Shown piece by piece: positions 7,419-17,035 of a DNA stretch of 64,000 nt. Each line of letters begins with the position of its first letter. Within the stretch, counting starts at the first letter, position 1. The notes under the pieces were generated by a model that saw nothing but the letters and a program-made list of their open reading frames with translations, searched no databases and was not told where the DNA came from. The stretch comes from JAWPMV01 sp039819665 (GTDB lineage Bacteria > Bacteroidota > Bacteroidia > J057): contig JBCBRM010000030.1 in assembly GCA_039819665.1 (NCBI GenBank), positions 41,510 to 105,509 on the forward strand, written 5' to 3'. Both the position numbers and the translations under genes were made by a program.

Positions 7419-7915
7419 GTACAAAAACAAAGCCCGCAGCTTATATGATAAAAAGATTTATGAATCTACGCTCATATTTGCTTATCGCCTTTCTTAGTGT
7501 CTCTCTCCTTTATGCCTGTGAGCCTAATGAGGTACTCGTGATTGATAGCAGACTAAAGCCCTACTTCGATCGCTTTGAAGAAGAAGCAACTTTGAGAGGA
7601 TTGGATCTTGATTTCACAGATTTAGAAGGGAGAATAGAAGAGTTGGATGGATTGGGAGGACAGTGTGTGAGAAATACAGCTTTGCCTGATCAGGTCTTGA
7701 TTGATTTTGTTTTCTGGACACAGGCAAGTGAGTTTGAAAAAGAATTTATTGTCTTCCATGAGCTTGGCCACTGTGTATTAAACCGCAGTCATTTGGAAAC
7801 TAAGAATCCAGATGGATCATGTTTGAGTATTATGCACAGTGGTTCGTCAGGATGTAGATTTATTTATAATGAAGGTAATCGGGAAGAATATTTAGAAGAA
7901 TTGTTTTATCGCTAG
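7415..7915 (+). CDS. Putative HExxH metallopeptidase-like lipoprotein in the sigma/FecR operon
   Basis: A 166-residue predicted lipoprotein. The hydrophobic segment LRSYLLIAFLSVSLLYAC ends in a lipobox Cys. The C-terminal half carries FHELGHCVLNRSH, a zinc-binding HExxH with a third His seven residues after the second, followed 16 residues later by SIMHSG, which resembles a metzincin Met-turn. Several Cys residues could form disulphides outside the cytoplasm. The start overlaps the sigma stop (ATGA at 7415), implying translational coupling; ATG 7448 would give a tidier signal peptide. I know no characterised member. Its place between sigma and anti-sigma genes suggests it acts in the signalling cascade, but it could be an unrelated surface protease. 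Confidence 0.6.
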   Translation: MSTKTKPAAYMIKRFMNLRSYLLIAFLSVSLLYACEPNEVLVIDSRLKPYFDRFEEEATLRGLDLDFTDLEGRIEELDGLGGQCVRNTALPDQVLIDFVFWTQASEFEKEFIVFHELGHCVLNRSHLETKNPDGSCLSIMHSGSSGCRFIYNEGNREEYLEELFYR

Positions 7916-7946
7916 ATCCCAGGATTTGCTTGAATGATCTTTGCCT

Positions 7947-8933
7947 ATGAAAAATGAATACCTATCCTTTGATGCGCTCCAGTTGGCAGCTGAAAACTCC
8001 TTCATCCAATGGGTGAAAGAGCAAGCAGGCCCGCATGCGTCTTCCTGGGAGGTCTGGCTAAAAGAGCATCCGCAGATGGAGGACATTGTGCTAGAAGCCA
8101 GGGGGATCGTAGGAGAACAATTGAAATTATTTTCGCCTATTCCCCATAAAATAGATACCCGAGATCTATGGGACCGTATAGATACGAGTATTGGAGAGAA
8201 AGTACCCACAAAAGAGACAAAAGTAAGAAGGCTGAGACCTTTATTTATAGGAATTGCTATTGCGGCTGCTATTGCGATTCTCTTATTAATCTTCCCAAGC
8301 TTTCCTTCAGAGACTCAATTAAGAAGTCCAAATGGAGAACACCTGGCGTTTGTCTTGCCTGATTCTTCTTCTATTGAACTTAATGCAGCCAGCTCTCTTC
8401 GTTTTTCTGAAAGAAGCTTTAGCAAAAAGAGAGAAGTATATTTGGATGGCGAAGCTTTCTTTGAAGTGGAAAAGGGAGATAATTTCTTAGTTAAAACCGA
8501 GCTGGGAACGGTCCGGGTTTTGGGAACCAGTTTTAATGTATACGAAAGGGAAGGAAACTTTGAGGTACAATGTCTAACGGGTAAAGTAGAGGTAAGCAAT
8601 CAGGACCAATCTGAGAAAGTAATCCTTGAACCTGGTGAGGTCGTGAGCCTGAATCAGCAAGGAAAATTGTCCAAACAGGAATCTGAGATTCCAACTTTCG
8701 CTACCTGGAGAGATTATAAATTTACCTACGAAAAAACTCCTTTAATAGAAGTTTTAGAAGAAATAAAGCGTCAATATAATGTGGAGATAGACTTTCGAGC
8801 AGAAAATTTATATGAAGAATATGAGGGAGAATTTGAAGGAAGGAATCTCGAAAAAGCACTAGAAGATGTACTATGGCCCCTAAAACTTGCCTTTGAAATA
8901 AATGGTAACAGAGTCATAGTAACCGAAGAATAA
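7947..8933 (+). CDS. FecR family anti-sigma factor
   Basis: A 328-residue single-pass inner-membrane regulator. It has a cytoplasmic N-terminal region of about 95 residues, a transmembrane helix (LFIGIAIAAAIAILLLIF, roughly 101-118), and a periplasmic FecR domain with LPDSSSIELNAASSLRFSE, REVYLDGEAFFEV, FLVKTELGTVRVLGTSFNVY and LEPGEVVSL. A C-terminal DUF4974 domain follows (FTYEKTPLIEVLEEIKRQYNV ... ALEDVLWPLKLAFEINGNRVIV). ATG 7947 is preferred; an in-frame TTG lies two codons upstream. In this system FecR holds the sigma factor until the TonB receptor's periplasmic domain signals substrate. The gene lies 31 bases after the HExxH gene and 30 before the receptor gene. Confidence 0.92.
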   Translation: MKNEYLSFDALQLAAENSFIQWVKEQAGPHASSWEVWLKEHPQMEDIVLEARGIVGEQLKLFSPIPHKIDTRDLWDRIDTSIGEKVPTKETKVRRLRPLFIGIAIAAAIAILLLIFPSFPSETQLRSPNGEHLAFVLPDSSSIELNAASSLRFSERSFSKKREVYLDGEAFFEVEKGDNFLVKTELGTVRVLGTSFNVYEREGNFEVQCLTGKVEVSNQDQSEKVILEPGEVVSLNQQGKLSKQESEIPTFATWRDYKFTYEKTPLIEVLEEIKRQYNVEIDFRAENLYEEYEGEFEGRNLEKALEDVLWPLKLAFEINGNRVIVTEE

Positions 8934-8963
8934 CACACCGTTTCGGGATCTAAAAAGCAAGCT

Positions 8964-11693
8964 ATGCTTTACTCGCATAAACCTGTAAACGCTCCATTTG
9001 CATCGCTTTTAAGGAAAGTGTTGTTGAGAGAGTTGGGGCCGAAGCTACGGAGCCTCGGTCTTGTCTTGTTTTTATCTTCAGCCATCCCACTATTTTCGCA
9101 AAGCCCCTATCAGATAGCTCTTTCCAAAGAAAAATCCCTGCCTGAAATTTTGGGAAGTCTAGAATCCCAATTTGACATGCAGTTTGCTTATTCTTATACA
9201 GATTTCAAGCAAATCTTTGTGCAACCAGGCGAATACAAGGGCAATACCCGAGAAAGCTTTTTGTTCAAATTACTGGAGCCTTATGAAATTATTTTTAAAA
9301 GGTCAGGTAAACGAAAATTTCTTCTAAGATTACATGATAATCGGAAGCAGGGCTTTGAAGATTGGGATATGTATTTGGAAGGTTCAATCTATGATAGGGA
9401 AAATCGCAGTCCCCTTTCTCAGGTTGCGGTTTATATAGAAAACTCAGGAATAGGTACCCTTAGTGATGATAGAGGAAACTTTCAGTTGAGGATTCCTCGC
9501 AAGTATCAGGATGCTACCTTAAATTTCAGACTTTTCGCCTATAAGCAGTTGAAAATAAAAGTTGGGAGTGCTTCTCTTCAATCTGTTTTTCAACTAAAAG
9601 CGGAACCTCTCAATGTCGATCCGATTAAAATCCAGGCGAATAATGCAGACCATCCTGACCTAAATGCTTTAGCTGGGCTTCCTCCTGATTTTGAACGAAT
9701 AGCTCAAGCTTCTAATCTTGCCGGACCGGATGTGGTGAGAACCCTCCAGCTTTTACCCGGAGTAAATGCTTTCGATGATCTCAATTCTGAACTCAAAATC
9801 AGAGGTAGTGGCGGGGACGAAACCCTCATCGTATTGGATGGGATTCCTATTTATCGCTCGGATCATTATTTCGGGATCTTTTCCTCGATAAGTTCAGATT
9901 ATTTAGATAAGGTGGAGTTGTACAAAAATATTTTGCCTTTAGAATATGGAGGAAAAACGGGAGGAATGATCCTTATGGAAGCGCCTGACAAGCTGGATGA
10001 ATTTTCGGCTAAAATTGACCTTAATTTACTCAGCAGTTCCGCAAATCTCAGGATTCCTTTGGGGAAGGGAAGCAGCCTGATCCTTAATGGCAGGACAACC
10101 CTTGGCAATGCAGCAGACACGGACTTTTTTGAATCAGTAGGGCGAAAGCTAGACTTAAATGAATTACTCGATATTGATTTTACCCGCCTAAACGTGGTCG
10201 TAACAGATCCCGATTTCAGGTTTTACGATACCAATGCAAAGCTAAATCTGGCTTTGGGCAAAAGTTCTGGTTTGCGACTTAACTTCTTTCGGAGCCATGA
10301 TAAACTAGTAAACACCTATCAGTTGAATTTCAAAAGTCGGAACAATGATTTCGCTGTACAAAATCAGGAGACCTTTACTGATACCCAAAACTGGAGTAGT
10401 ACAGGTACTTCTCTGCAGTTCTATTCCCTGCTTTCCCCTAACTTAAGACTGGAAGCAAATCTATTCAGCAGTGACTACCAGGAAAATACTTCCATAAAGA
10501 CCACACTTGTTCGCATGAACCGCTTCAATACACGTCAATTTGAGCGAATCAATGAGAGAAACAACTCCATTTCAGATTTTGGGGGAGGAGTGAATCTAAA
10601 AAGGTATTTTGATCAGGATATTTTAGAGTTGGGGGTAAATTCCGTTCAACATAGTACAGAGGTAGATTTTGAGCAGAGCGCTACTTCAGTATTGGCAGGA
10701 GATGCAGAAAGTTCAGAAATAAATCTTTATGCGAATTACCGCATAAATAGAGGACCTTGGCTGTTGGATCTGGGGCATAGAGTAAATTATTATGGATTAA
10801 ATGGAGAATTTTATTTTTCGCCCAGATTGCAGGCTAGCTATAAACCATCTGAAGAATTTAAGCTAAAAGCTGCCTGGGGAATTAGCAATCAATTTGTGCG
10901 AGAAGTACAGCACGAAAACCAGTGGGGAAGGGTTGTCAATTATTTTATCGCAGCTGATGAAGTAAACTATCCTGTAGGACGGTCTGAAAATTATATGCTT
11001 GGGTTTACCTATGCAAAAGGTCCCTGGACCCTGGATGTAGAAGGATTTTACCGAAATTTGGATGGAGTAGTGGAACATGCCCTGGTAAGCCCGGGTTTGG
11101 ATAGCCTGAATACAACTCTGGTCAGCAAAGATTATCGACTTTATGTCGGAGAAGGGGTATCTAAAGGGATTGACTTTTTTCTTGGATATGATAGCAAGCG
11201 ATATTCTTCCTGGATTTCCTATACTTTAAGCAAAACTACGCATCAGTTTGACGATGTATTCAGAGGGCAGCCCTTTGCCTCGCAGGATGACAGGAGACAT
11301 CAGGTCAAATGGGTGAATTCACTTAACATAGGACGCTTTACCCTTTCAGCCAATTACATATATAGCAGTGGAAGAGCCTATTTGGATATATCCTCCCTCA
11401 ACAGGCTTGCCAGTCGAAATGAACTGGATCCATCCTCTCTCATCAAGCGCCTTCCTTTTTATGGGAGGATTGATCTTGGCCTGAATTACGGATTTAGTTT
11501 TGGAAAAAGTAGTGGTTCGGTGGGTTTCTCAGTATTTAATCTGGCGAATCGGGAAAATGTTGATTATTTACAATATGTATTTGCAGTACCGGTGAGTCCC
11601 GATGGTAATAATTTTCGGTCAGAAGTAATTGGTAATCAGTCTGGTCTATTGGATCGGACCCTCAATTTGAATCTTCGTCTGGATTTAAAGTAA
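8964..11693 (+). CDS. TonB-dependent receptor with N-terminal STN signalling domain
   Basis: A 909-residue outer-membrane transporter. Domain order: an extended signal region ending near residue 47 (AIPLFSQS); an STN/secretin-TonB short domain (LPEILGSLESQFDMQFAYSY ... FLFKLLEPYEIIFKR, about 52-105); a carboxypeptidase-regulatory-like domain (GSIYDRENRSPLSQVAVYIE, about 137-215); a plug (ALAGLPPDFERIAQ ... ELKIRGSGGDETLIVLDGIPIY); and the beta-barrel ending in LNLRLDLK. The STN domain is what contacts FecR in FecA-type signalling, so with the upstream sigma and FecR this is a complete surface-signalling unit. The substrate is not evident. There is no SusD partner here, so it is probably not a glycan SusC of the classic type. 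Confidence 0.88.
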   Translation: MLYSHKPVNAPFASLLRKVLLRELGPKLRSLGLVLFLSSAIPLFSQSPYQIALSKEKSLPEILGSLESQFDMQFAYSYTDFKQIFVQPGEYKGNTRESFLFKLLEPYEIIFKRSGKRKFLLRLHDNRKQGFEDWDMYLEGSIYDRENRSPLSQVAVYIENSGIGTLSDDRGNFQLRIPRKYQDATLNFRLFAYKQLKIKVGSASLQSVFQLKAEPLNVDPIKIQANNADHPDLNALAGLPPDFERIAQASNLAGPDVVRTLQLLPGVNAFDDLNSELKIRGSGGDETLIVLDGIPIYRSDHYFGIFSSISSDYLDKVELYKNILPLEYGGKTGGMILMEAPDKLDEFSAKIDLNLLSSSANLRIPLGKGSSLILNGRTTLGNAADTDFFESVGRKLDLNELLDIDFTRLNVVVTDPDFRFYDTNAKLNLALGKSSGLRLNFFRSHDKLVNTYQLNFKSRNNDFAVQNQETFTDTQNWSSTGTSLQFYSLLSPNLRLEANLFSSDYQENTSIKTTLVRMNRFNTRQFERINERNNSISDFGGGVNLKRYFDQDILELGVNSVQHSTEVDFEQSATSVLAGDAESSEINLYANYRINRGPWLLDLGHRVNYYGLNGEFYFSPRLQASYKPSEEFKLKAAWGISNQFVREVQHENQWGRVVNYFIAADEVNYPVGRSENYMLGFTYAKGPWTLDVEGFYRNLDGVVEHALVSPGLDSLNTTLVSKDYRLYVGEGVSKGIDFFLGYDSKRYSSWISYTLSKTTHQFDDVFRGQPFASQDDRRHQVKWVNSLNIGRFTLSANYIYSSGRAYLDISSLNRLASRNELDPSSLIKRLPFYGRIDLGLNYGFSFGKSSGSVGFSVFNLANRENVDYLQYVFAVPVSPDGNNFRSEVIGNQSGLLDRTLNLNLRLDLK

Positions 11694-12029
11694 ACCGATT
11701 AATCTATTCTTCCCCCATTCTAATTTTCACCCAAAAAAATCATATTTAAGCAAGCAGGTTTTTTTTAATAAAAAAAGTCCTATATTTGACTATTCATGGC
11801 TTATGGTAACTTGGACCATAAAGGTTTAGGGCAAGTTGATAAGTTAGGAAATATGGAGGAAGAAAAAAATCATGACTTGATTTTTCACTGTTAGGAAATC
11901 CAGGACTACTATTATTTATTCCTATTTTTCATACTGAATACTACTACGTATTAAAGTCTTGCGGGCTTTCCCGCTGACCTATATTTGATTTATTACTATT
12001 ATTTAACCTAACCTCAAAATTACTGACGT
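11694..12029. other. Intergenic region before the SusC gene
   Basis: This 336-base spacer holds two TATATTTG elements (11781-11788 and 11980-11987), both matching the Bacteroidota -7 consensus, and a short palindrome in the spacer of the downstream one. No ORF, terminator hairpin with a T-run, or structured RNA was recognised. Confidence 0.5.
11957..11987 (+). promoter_or_regulatory. Likely SusC/SusD promoter with a palindrome between its elements
   Basis: TTG (11959-11961), an 18-base spacer, and TATATTTG (11980-11987) match Bacteroidota -33/-7 promoter elements, about 42 bases before the SusC start. Inside the spacer GCGGG-CTTT-CCCGC (11961-11974) forms a 5-bp-arm palindrome that a regulator could occupy, or a hairpin if transcribed from the upstream TATATTTG at 11781. 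Confidence 0.5.
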
Positions 12030-15000
12030 ATGAGAAAATCATACCTTTCCATGCTAAGTAGAGCCTTTTTCCTGGGTCTCTGTTTTTGCATGATGTCGAT
12101 GCAGGTTATCGCTCAGAATGTATCCGGTACGGTTACCGATAAAGATTCTGGTGAGCCGCTTGTCGGGGCTACTGTGGTTGTGAAAGGAACTACTACTGGT
12201 GTCCTCACAAATGAACAAGGTAGATACGGCATTGCTGCGAATGCAGGCGACGTTCTCTTGTTTTCTTTCGCTACGTATGCTACTCAGGAAATTACCGTTG
12301 GAGATCAATCTACAATCAATGTGGCGCTGATTACCGACCTCTCACTGGATGAAGTGGTCGTAACAGGCTATTCCAGCCAGCGTAAACGGGACATTACAGG
12401 TGCAGTATCTGTAGTGGATACCGAAGAGCTGAACGAAGTAGCTGCTTCCAGCTTTATTCAAAAACTTGAAGGTAGAGCCGCTGGTTTGACTACTTCTACT
12501 TCTGGTGCTCCAGGTGCAGGAACAGTAGTTCGTATTCGTGGTATCGGATCATTCCAAAACAATGACCCGCTGTACGTAATTGATGGAGTTCCGGTAAAGG
12601 ACAATTTCAATAACCAGCTTAACCCTAGTGACATTGAGTCTATCCAGGTTTTGAAGGACGCTTCTGCAGCTTCTATCTATGGTACACGTGCAAACAATGG
12701 GGTAATCATTGTAACTACTAAAAAAGGAAAAGCGGGTAAGACCAAAGTTTCCTATGATAGTTACGTAGGCATTCAAAACCCTGTTGGACAATACGACCTG
12801 ATCGTAGATCCTGCGGATTACTCTGAAGTTGTTTGGAGATCATTTGAAAATGCTGGATTAGAGATTCCTTCCGGTGTGCCTTATTCTGCGGGAAGAGGAG
12901 TTATCCCAACCTATTACTATGACTGGAATGCTAGTGGCTACGGAGGTACAGGATCAGTGGACGAAAGCACTTATGCTTTCCCTAATCAATTGATCATGGC
13001 TTCTAATCAAAGCGGTACAGACTGGTGGGACGAAACCTTCGATCCTGCTTTGATGACAGAGCACACAGTTGGTGTATCTGGAGGAACAGACAGATCAAAT
13101 TTCTACATCTCTGCTGGTTACCTAAGGCAAGATGGAACCATGATCTACACAGACTTTGAAAGGGCTTCGCTTCGTGCAAACTCAACCTTCAAAGCAGGTA
13201 GATTTACCTTTGGTGAAAACTTTGCAGTTTCCCGTGCAAATAGCGTAGGACAGCAAGGAGGAAACCAGAGTGAGCAGAATACCATGACCAATCTTCTGAA
13301 GTCTCAGTCTATGATTCCTGTTTATGATGTTTCTGGTGAGAATTTTGCCGGAGGTAAATCAAACGGAATGAGTAATGGTATTACACCAGTTGCAAGGCAG
13401 TTCCGTAACAAAGACAATAGAGGAGTATTCTATAAAGCTTTGGGTAATGCCTTTGTTTCTGTTGATATCATCGATGGACTTACTGCAAGATCCAGTTTGG
13501 GTATCGACTTCTTCAACAACTTTAATGGAGGTTTCAGCTTCCCAAGTTGGGAAGAATCTGAGCCAAGTACCGTAAACGGCTGGAGTGAGAACTTCTCTAC
13601 AGGTTTCAACTGGACCTGGACAAACACCCTGAGATACGACAATACCTTCAATGATGTACACAATCTGCAAGTATTGGCAGGTTATGAGTCAATCAGAAGA
13701 ACTTTCCGTCAAATAGGTGGTGGATTGAACAACTACTTTACCGATGGTAGAGATGGCTGGTATTTGAACACAGGTCTCGCTGACCCTGAAACTCGTCAGG
13801 TAAATAGCTTTGGTGGATTCAGTACCATTGCTTCTATTTTTGCAAAAGCTGATTATTCATTTGATGACAAGTATATCGTTTCTGCTACTGTACGTAGAGA
13901 TGGTTCTTCAAACTTTGGTACAGAGAAATACGGTACTTTCCCTGCATTCAGTTTGGGATGGCGTCTGAGTAATGAATCATTCATGCAGGATGTTTCCTGG
14001 ATTGAGGATTTGAAACTGAGATTTGGATGGGGTAAGACTGGTAAGGATGAAATTCCTTCTGGTAATGCTTTTGACCGTTTCGGTGGTGGACCTGCAAACT
14101 CATTCTATGATATCACAGGTTCTGGTTCAATCGCTACTGGATATGCCCTTGTAAACAGAGGTAACGCTGGTACCAAGTGGGAGGAAAATATCTCAACTAA
14201 CATCGGTTTGGATGCATCTTTATTCGCAGGAAAGATCAATGTAGTATTGGACTTGTATCAAAGAGATGTACAGGATCTCCTGTTTAACCCTGCTAACCCA
14301 GGAACAGCTGGATTCGCATCACCTGCCTTTATCAATGTAGGGGATATGCAAAACAGAGGTATCGACCTTTCGATTACCTATAATGATGCCTATGCTAATG
14401 GGTTTGCATTTGATGCAACACTTGCATTGGGCGCCTTCGAAAATGAGATTATCTCGATTGATGGAAACTCTGAGTCTTTCTTCTCTAACAATGGTGGTCG
14501 TATTGGTAATACCCAGATCAACCAATTAGGTTTCCCGATTGCTTCTTTCTACGGATTTACAGCAGACGGTATCTTTAGAAGCCAGGAGGAAGTAAATGCA
14601 CATGCTCAGCAAGATGGAGCAGCTCCTGGACGTCTGAGATTTAAAGACCTCAATGGCGACAACGTAATCAATGATGATGACCTCGGTGTAATTGGTTCTC
14701 CATGGGCTGATTTTACTGCAGGTTTAAATCTCGGTATGAGCTATAAGAACTGGGACGCTTCTATCTTCTTCTTTGCTTCCGTAGGAAACGAAATTATGAA
14801 CTACAACAAGCTCTTCGAAGTATTCCGTTTCTTTAACACCAACGTAAGAAAAGAGGTGCTTGAGAGATCATGGCACCCAACACTCAATCCTGAGGGAGAT
14901 TTCCCAATTTTGGATGAAAATGATACCTTTAGTGAAAGACCAAGTAGCTTCTATGTAGAGGACGGTTCTTATCTGAGACTCAGAAATCTTCAAATTGGTT

Positions 15001-15206
15001 ATACACTTCCAAGAATCACTGGAATTGATAAACTGAGAATTTACGTTCAGGCTCAAAATGCTTTCACACTCACTAATTATAGTGGAATTGATCCAGCTTT
15101 GTCTAACTTTGGTGTAAGGGGTAACCCTGACCAGTCTGCGGGACAAGACTTTGGAAACTATCCGGGTTCTAGAATATTTATGGTAGGGGTAAACCTTGGA
15201 TTCTAA
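12030..15206 (+). CDS. SusC/RagA family TonB-linked outer-membrane protein
   Basis: A 1,058-residue outer-membrane transporter. A signal peptide ending MQVIAQ is followed by a carboxypeptidase-regulatory-like domain (VSGTVTDKDSGEPLVGATVV). Next come the TonB-box-like stretch LDEVVVTGYSSQRKRDITGA, a plug with AGLTTSTSGAPGAGTVVRIR, LYVIDGVPVKDN and SIYGTRANNGVIIVTTKKGK (the SusC signature), and a 22-strand-type barrel ending NYPGSRIFMVGVNLGF. It pairs with the SusD lipoprotein 30 bases downstream to import oligomers through the outer membrane. No glycoside hydrolase, sulfatase or peptidase lies beside it, so the substrate cannot be read from the context. Confidence 0.96.
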   Translation: MRKSYLSMLSRAFFLGLCFCMMSMQVIAQNVSGTVTDKDSGEPLVGATVVVKGTTTGVLTNEQGRYGIAANAGDVLLFSFATYATQEITVGDQSTINVALITDLSLDEVVVTGYSSQRKRDITGAVSVVDTEELNEVAASSFIQKLEGRAAGLTTSTSGAPGAGTVVRIRGIGSFQNNDPLYVIDGVPVKDNFNNQLNPSDIESIQVLKDASAASIYGTRANNGVIIVTTKKGKAGKTKVSYDSYVGIQNPVGQYDLIVDPADYSEVVWRSFENAGLEIPSGVPYSAGRGVIPTYYYDWNASGYGGTGSVDESTYAFPNQLIMASNQSGTDWWDETFDPALMTEHTVGVSGGTDRSNFYISAGYLRQDGTMIYTDFERASLRANSTFKAGRFTFGENFAVSRANSVGQQGGNQSEQNTMTNLLKSQSMIPVYDVSGENFAGGKSNGMSNGITPVARQFRNKDNRGVFYKALGNAFVSVDIIDGLTARSSLGIDFFNNFNGGFSFPSWEESEPSTVNGWSENFSTGFNWTWTNTLRYDNTFNDVHNLQVLAGYESIRRTFRQIGGGLNNYFTDGRDGWYLNTGLADPETRQVNSFGGFSTIASIFAKADYSFDDKYIVSATVRRDGSSNFGTEKYGTFPAFSLGWRLSNESFMQDVSWIEDLKLRFGWGKTGKDEIPSGNAFDRFGGGPANSFYDITGSGSIATGYALVNRGNAGTKWEENISTNIGLDASLFAGKINVVLDLYQRDVQDLLFNPANPGTAGFASPAFINVGDMQNRGIDLSITYNDAYANGFAFDATLALGAFENEIISIDGNSESFFSNNGGRIGNTQINQLGFPIASFYGFTADGIFRSQEEVNAHAQQDGAAPGRLRFKDLNGDNVINDDDLGVIGSPWADFTAGLNLGMSYKNWDASIFFFASVGNEIMNYNKLFEVFRFFNTNVRKEVLERSWHPTLNPEGDFPILDENDTFSERPSSFYVEDGSYLRLRNLQIGYTLPRITGIDKLRIYVQAQNAFTLTNYSGIDPALSNFGVRGNPDQSAGQDFGNYPGSRIFMVGVNLGF

Positions 15207-15236
15207 TAAGTGGAATTAAAAACGAATATCATTACT

Positions 15237-16925
15237 ATGAAAAATAGACTATTAAAAATATTTGCAGCTGTATGTGTACTGGGAATCTTTGCTGCTTGTG
15301 CAGACGAATTTCTGGATATACCCGCACAGGGAGCACTTGATGAGGGACTCCTCCAGAATCAAGAGGGGGTAGAGGCTTCTCTGGTCTCGGCCTACTCTAT
15401 GCTTGATGGATGGGCAAATCAGTGGGGACAGGGTGCTCCATGGCCAACGGCCGGTTCTAATTGGATCTGGGGATCCGTTGCTTCCGATGATGCTTACAAA
15501 GGTTCGGAGCCTGGGGACCAGGGCGAAACGTCTCAGATTGAGCTCTTTCAGTGGACGCCGGGTAATCCGTACTTTCAGGCCAAGTTTGTGGCCTTATATG
15601 AGGGTATAGCCCGTGCGAATGCAACTAAAAAGCTTCTCTTATCTGCAGCTGAGGGAATTAGCGCAGAGGATCAGTCCAGAATAGACGGAGAGATTCGCTT
15701 TCTGCGTGCTCACTTCCATTTTGATGGAGTTAAATTGTGGGGAAATATTCCTTACTATGATGAAACAGACGAAGACTTCCGTAAGCCTAATGATGCAAGC
15801 ATTATTCCTCAGATTACGGCTGATTTGGAAGCTGCGGTAGGTCTATTGCCTGCAACTACTTCTGATAAAGGGCGTGCTACCAAAGGTGCTGCTCAGGCTT
15901 ATCTGGGAAAAGTACATTTGTACCAGCAAAACTGGGCAGAAGCCAAGGCTTTGTTTGATCAGGTAGTAAATAGTGGAAACTATTCTTTGAATCCTTGTTT
16001 CAAGGATATGTTTACGACGGCTAATGAGAATGCAAATGAGATGATATTCTCAATTCAGGCAACTGTAAATGATGGAACCGGTGGCGGTGATAATGGAAAC
16101 TTTGCAGATCGTCTTAACTTCCCTCATGGGGGTAGTCCATTCGGTTGCTGTGGATTCCATCAGCCTTCTCAAAATCTGGTAAATGCGCATAAAGTAGATG
16201 CCAATGGTCTTCCATTGTTTGATACCTTCAACGATTCTGATGTAGATCTTGCTACTCCTGTAGATCCTCGTTTGGACTGGACAGTCGGTCGCGATGACGT
16301 TCCATTCCTTGCTTGGGGTATTCACGAGCCTACCTGGATTCGTTCTCGTGCATGGGCCGGACCTTATAGTGCCAAAAAATTCATTTATGATCCCGGTCAA
16401 GAAAGTACGGTGGGTTGGTCTAACCTTCAGTTGAACCCGGTTAATATGCCGATCATCCGTTATGCTGACGTTCTATTGATGCTAGCTGAAGCTGAAGTTG
16501 AATTAGGTAACCTGGAAAGAGGTCGTGAATTGGTGAATCTGATTCGCGCTCGTGCTGCAAACTGTGCTCAAGGAGCTGATGGTGGTTCTACTACTATCGA
16601 TGATGCTGGAATTACCTGGGCTACTTATGCCGTAGGTACCTATGATGATGCATGGACCGATCAGTCTGTAGCACGTACTGCAGTAAGAATGGAAAGAAGA
16701 ATTGAGTTGGCCCTTGAGGGACACAGGTTCTTTGACCTCAGAAGATGGGGAATTGCCCAACAAGTAATGAATGCTTACATGGATGTTGAGCAAACAAAGA
16801 GATCTTATATTACGGCTGCTACTCGCTTTGAGGACAGACATAATTTGTTCCCATTGCCATCAGTTCAAATCGAATTGAGTAAAGTAGATGGAACTGCCCA
16901 GCTGATCCAAAATTCAGGTTGGTAG
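15237..16925 (+). CDS. SusD/RagB family nutrient-binding outer-membrane lipoprotein
   Basis: A 562-residue surface lipoprotein that lids the SusC barrel and binds the substrate. Signal peptide MKNRLLKIFAAVCVLGIFAAC with a lipobox, followed by DEFLDIPAQGAL, then the TPR-like helices (IDGEIRFLRAHFHFDGVKLWGNIPYY, ATKGAAQAYLGKVHLYQQNW) and the C-terminal RagB signature (PIIRYADVLLMLAEAEVELGN, RMERRIELALEGHRFFDLRRWG, HNLFPLPSVQIELS). The ATG at 15237 is chosen; an in-frame GTG at 15210 would put nine residues before a normal signal peptide. It is operonic with SusC and followed by a strong terminator. Confidence 0.96.
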   Translation: MKNRLLKIFAAVCVLGIFAACADEFLDIPAQGALDEGLLQNQEGVEASLVSAYSMLDGWANQWGQGAPWPTAGSNWIWGSVASDDAYKGSEPGDQGETSQIELFQWTPGNPYFQAKFVALYEGIARANATKKLLLSAAEGISAEDQSRIDGEIRFLRAHFHFDGVKLWGNIPYYDETDEDFRKPNDASIIPQITADLEAAVGLLPATTSDKGRATKGAAQAYLGKVHLYQQNWAEAKALFDQVVNSGNYSLNPCFKDMFTTANENANEMIFSIQATVNDGTGGGDNGNFADRLNFPHGGSPFGCCGFHQPSQNLVNAHKVDANGLPLFDTFNDSDVDLATPVDPRLDWTVGRDDVPFLAWGIHEPTWIRSRAWAGPYSAKKFIYDPGQESTVGWSNLQLNPVNMPIIRYADVLLMLAEAEVELGNLERGRELVNLIRARAANCAQGADGGSTTIDDAGITWATYAVGTYDDAWTDQSVARTAVRMERRIELALEGHRFFDLRRWGIAQQVMNAYMDVEQTKRSYITAATRFEDRHNLFPLPSVQIELSKVDGTAQLIQNSGW

Positions 16926-16950
16926 AATTGATCTACCTTTAACAAATATA

Positions 16951-16988
16951 AAAGAAGAGGCAAAAACTGCCTCTTCTTTTTATTTTTC
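16951..16988 (+). terminator. Intrinsic terminator after SusD
   Basis: Stem GAAGAGGCA (16954-16962) with TGCCTCTTC (16968-16976), 5-base loop, extended by A/T pairing and followed by a T-rich tail. It separates SusCD from the FG-GAP genes, which may therefore be expressed at a lower level or from their own promoter. Confidence 0.85.
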
Positions 16989-17035
16989 TAGTGTCTTGGT
17001 AATTTTATATAAGGCCTAAGCCGAAAAAAAGATAT

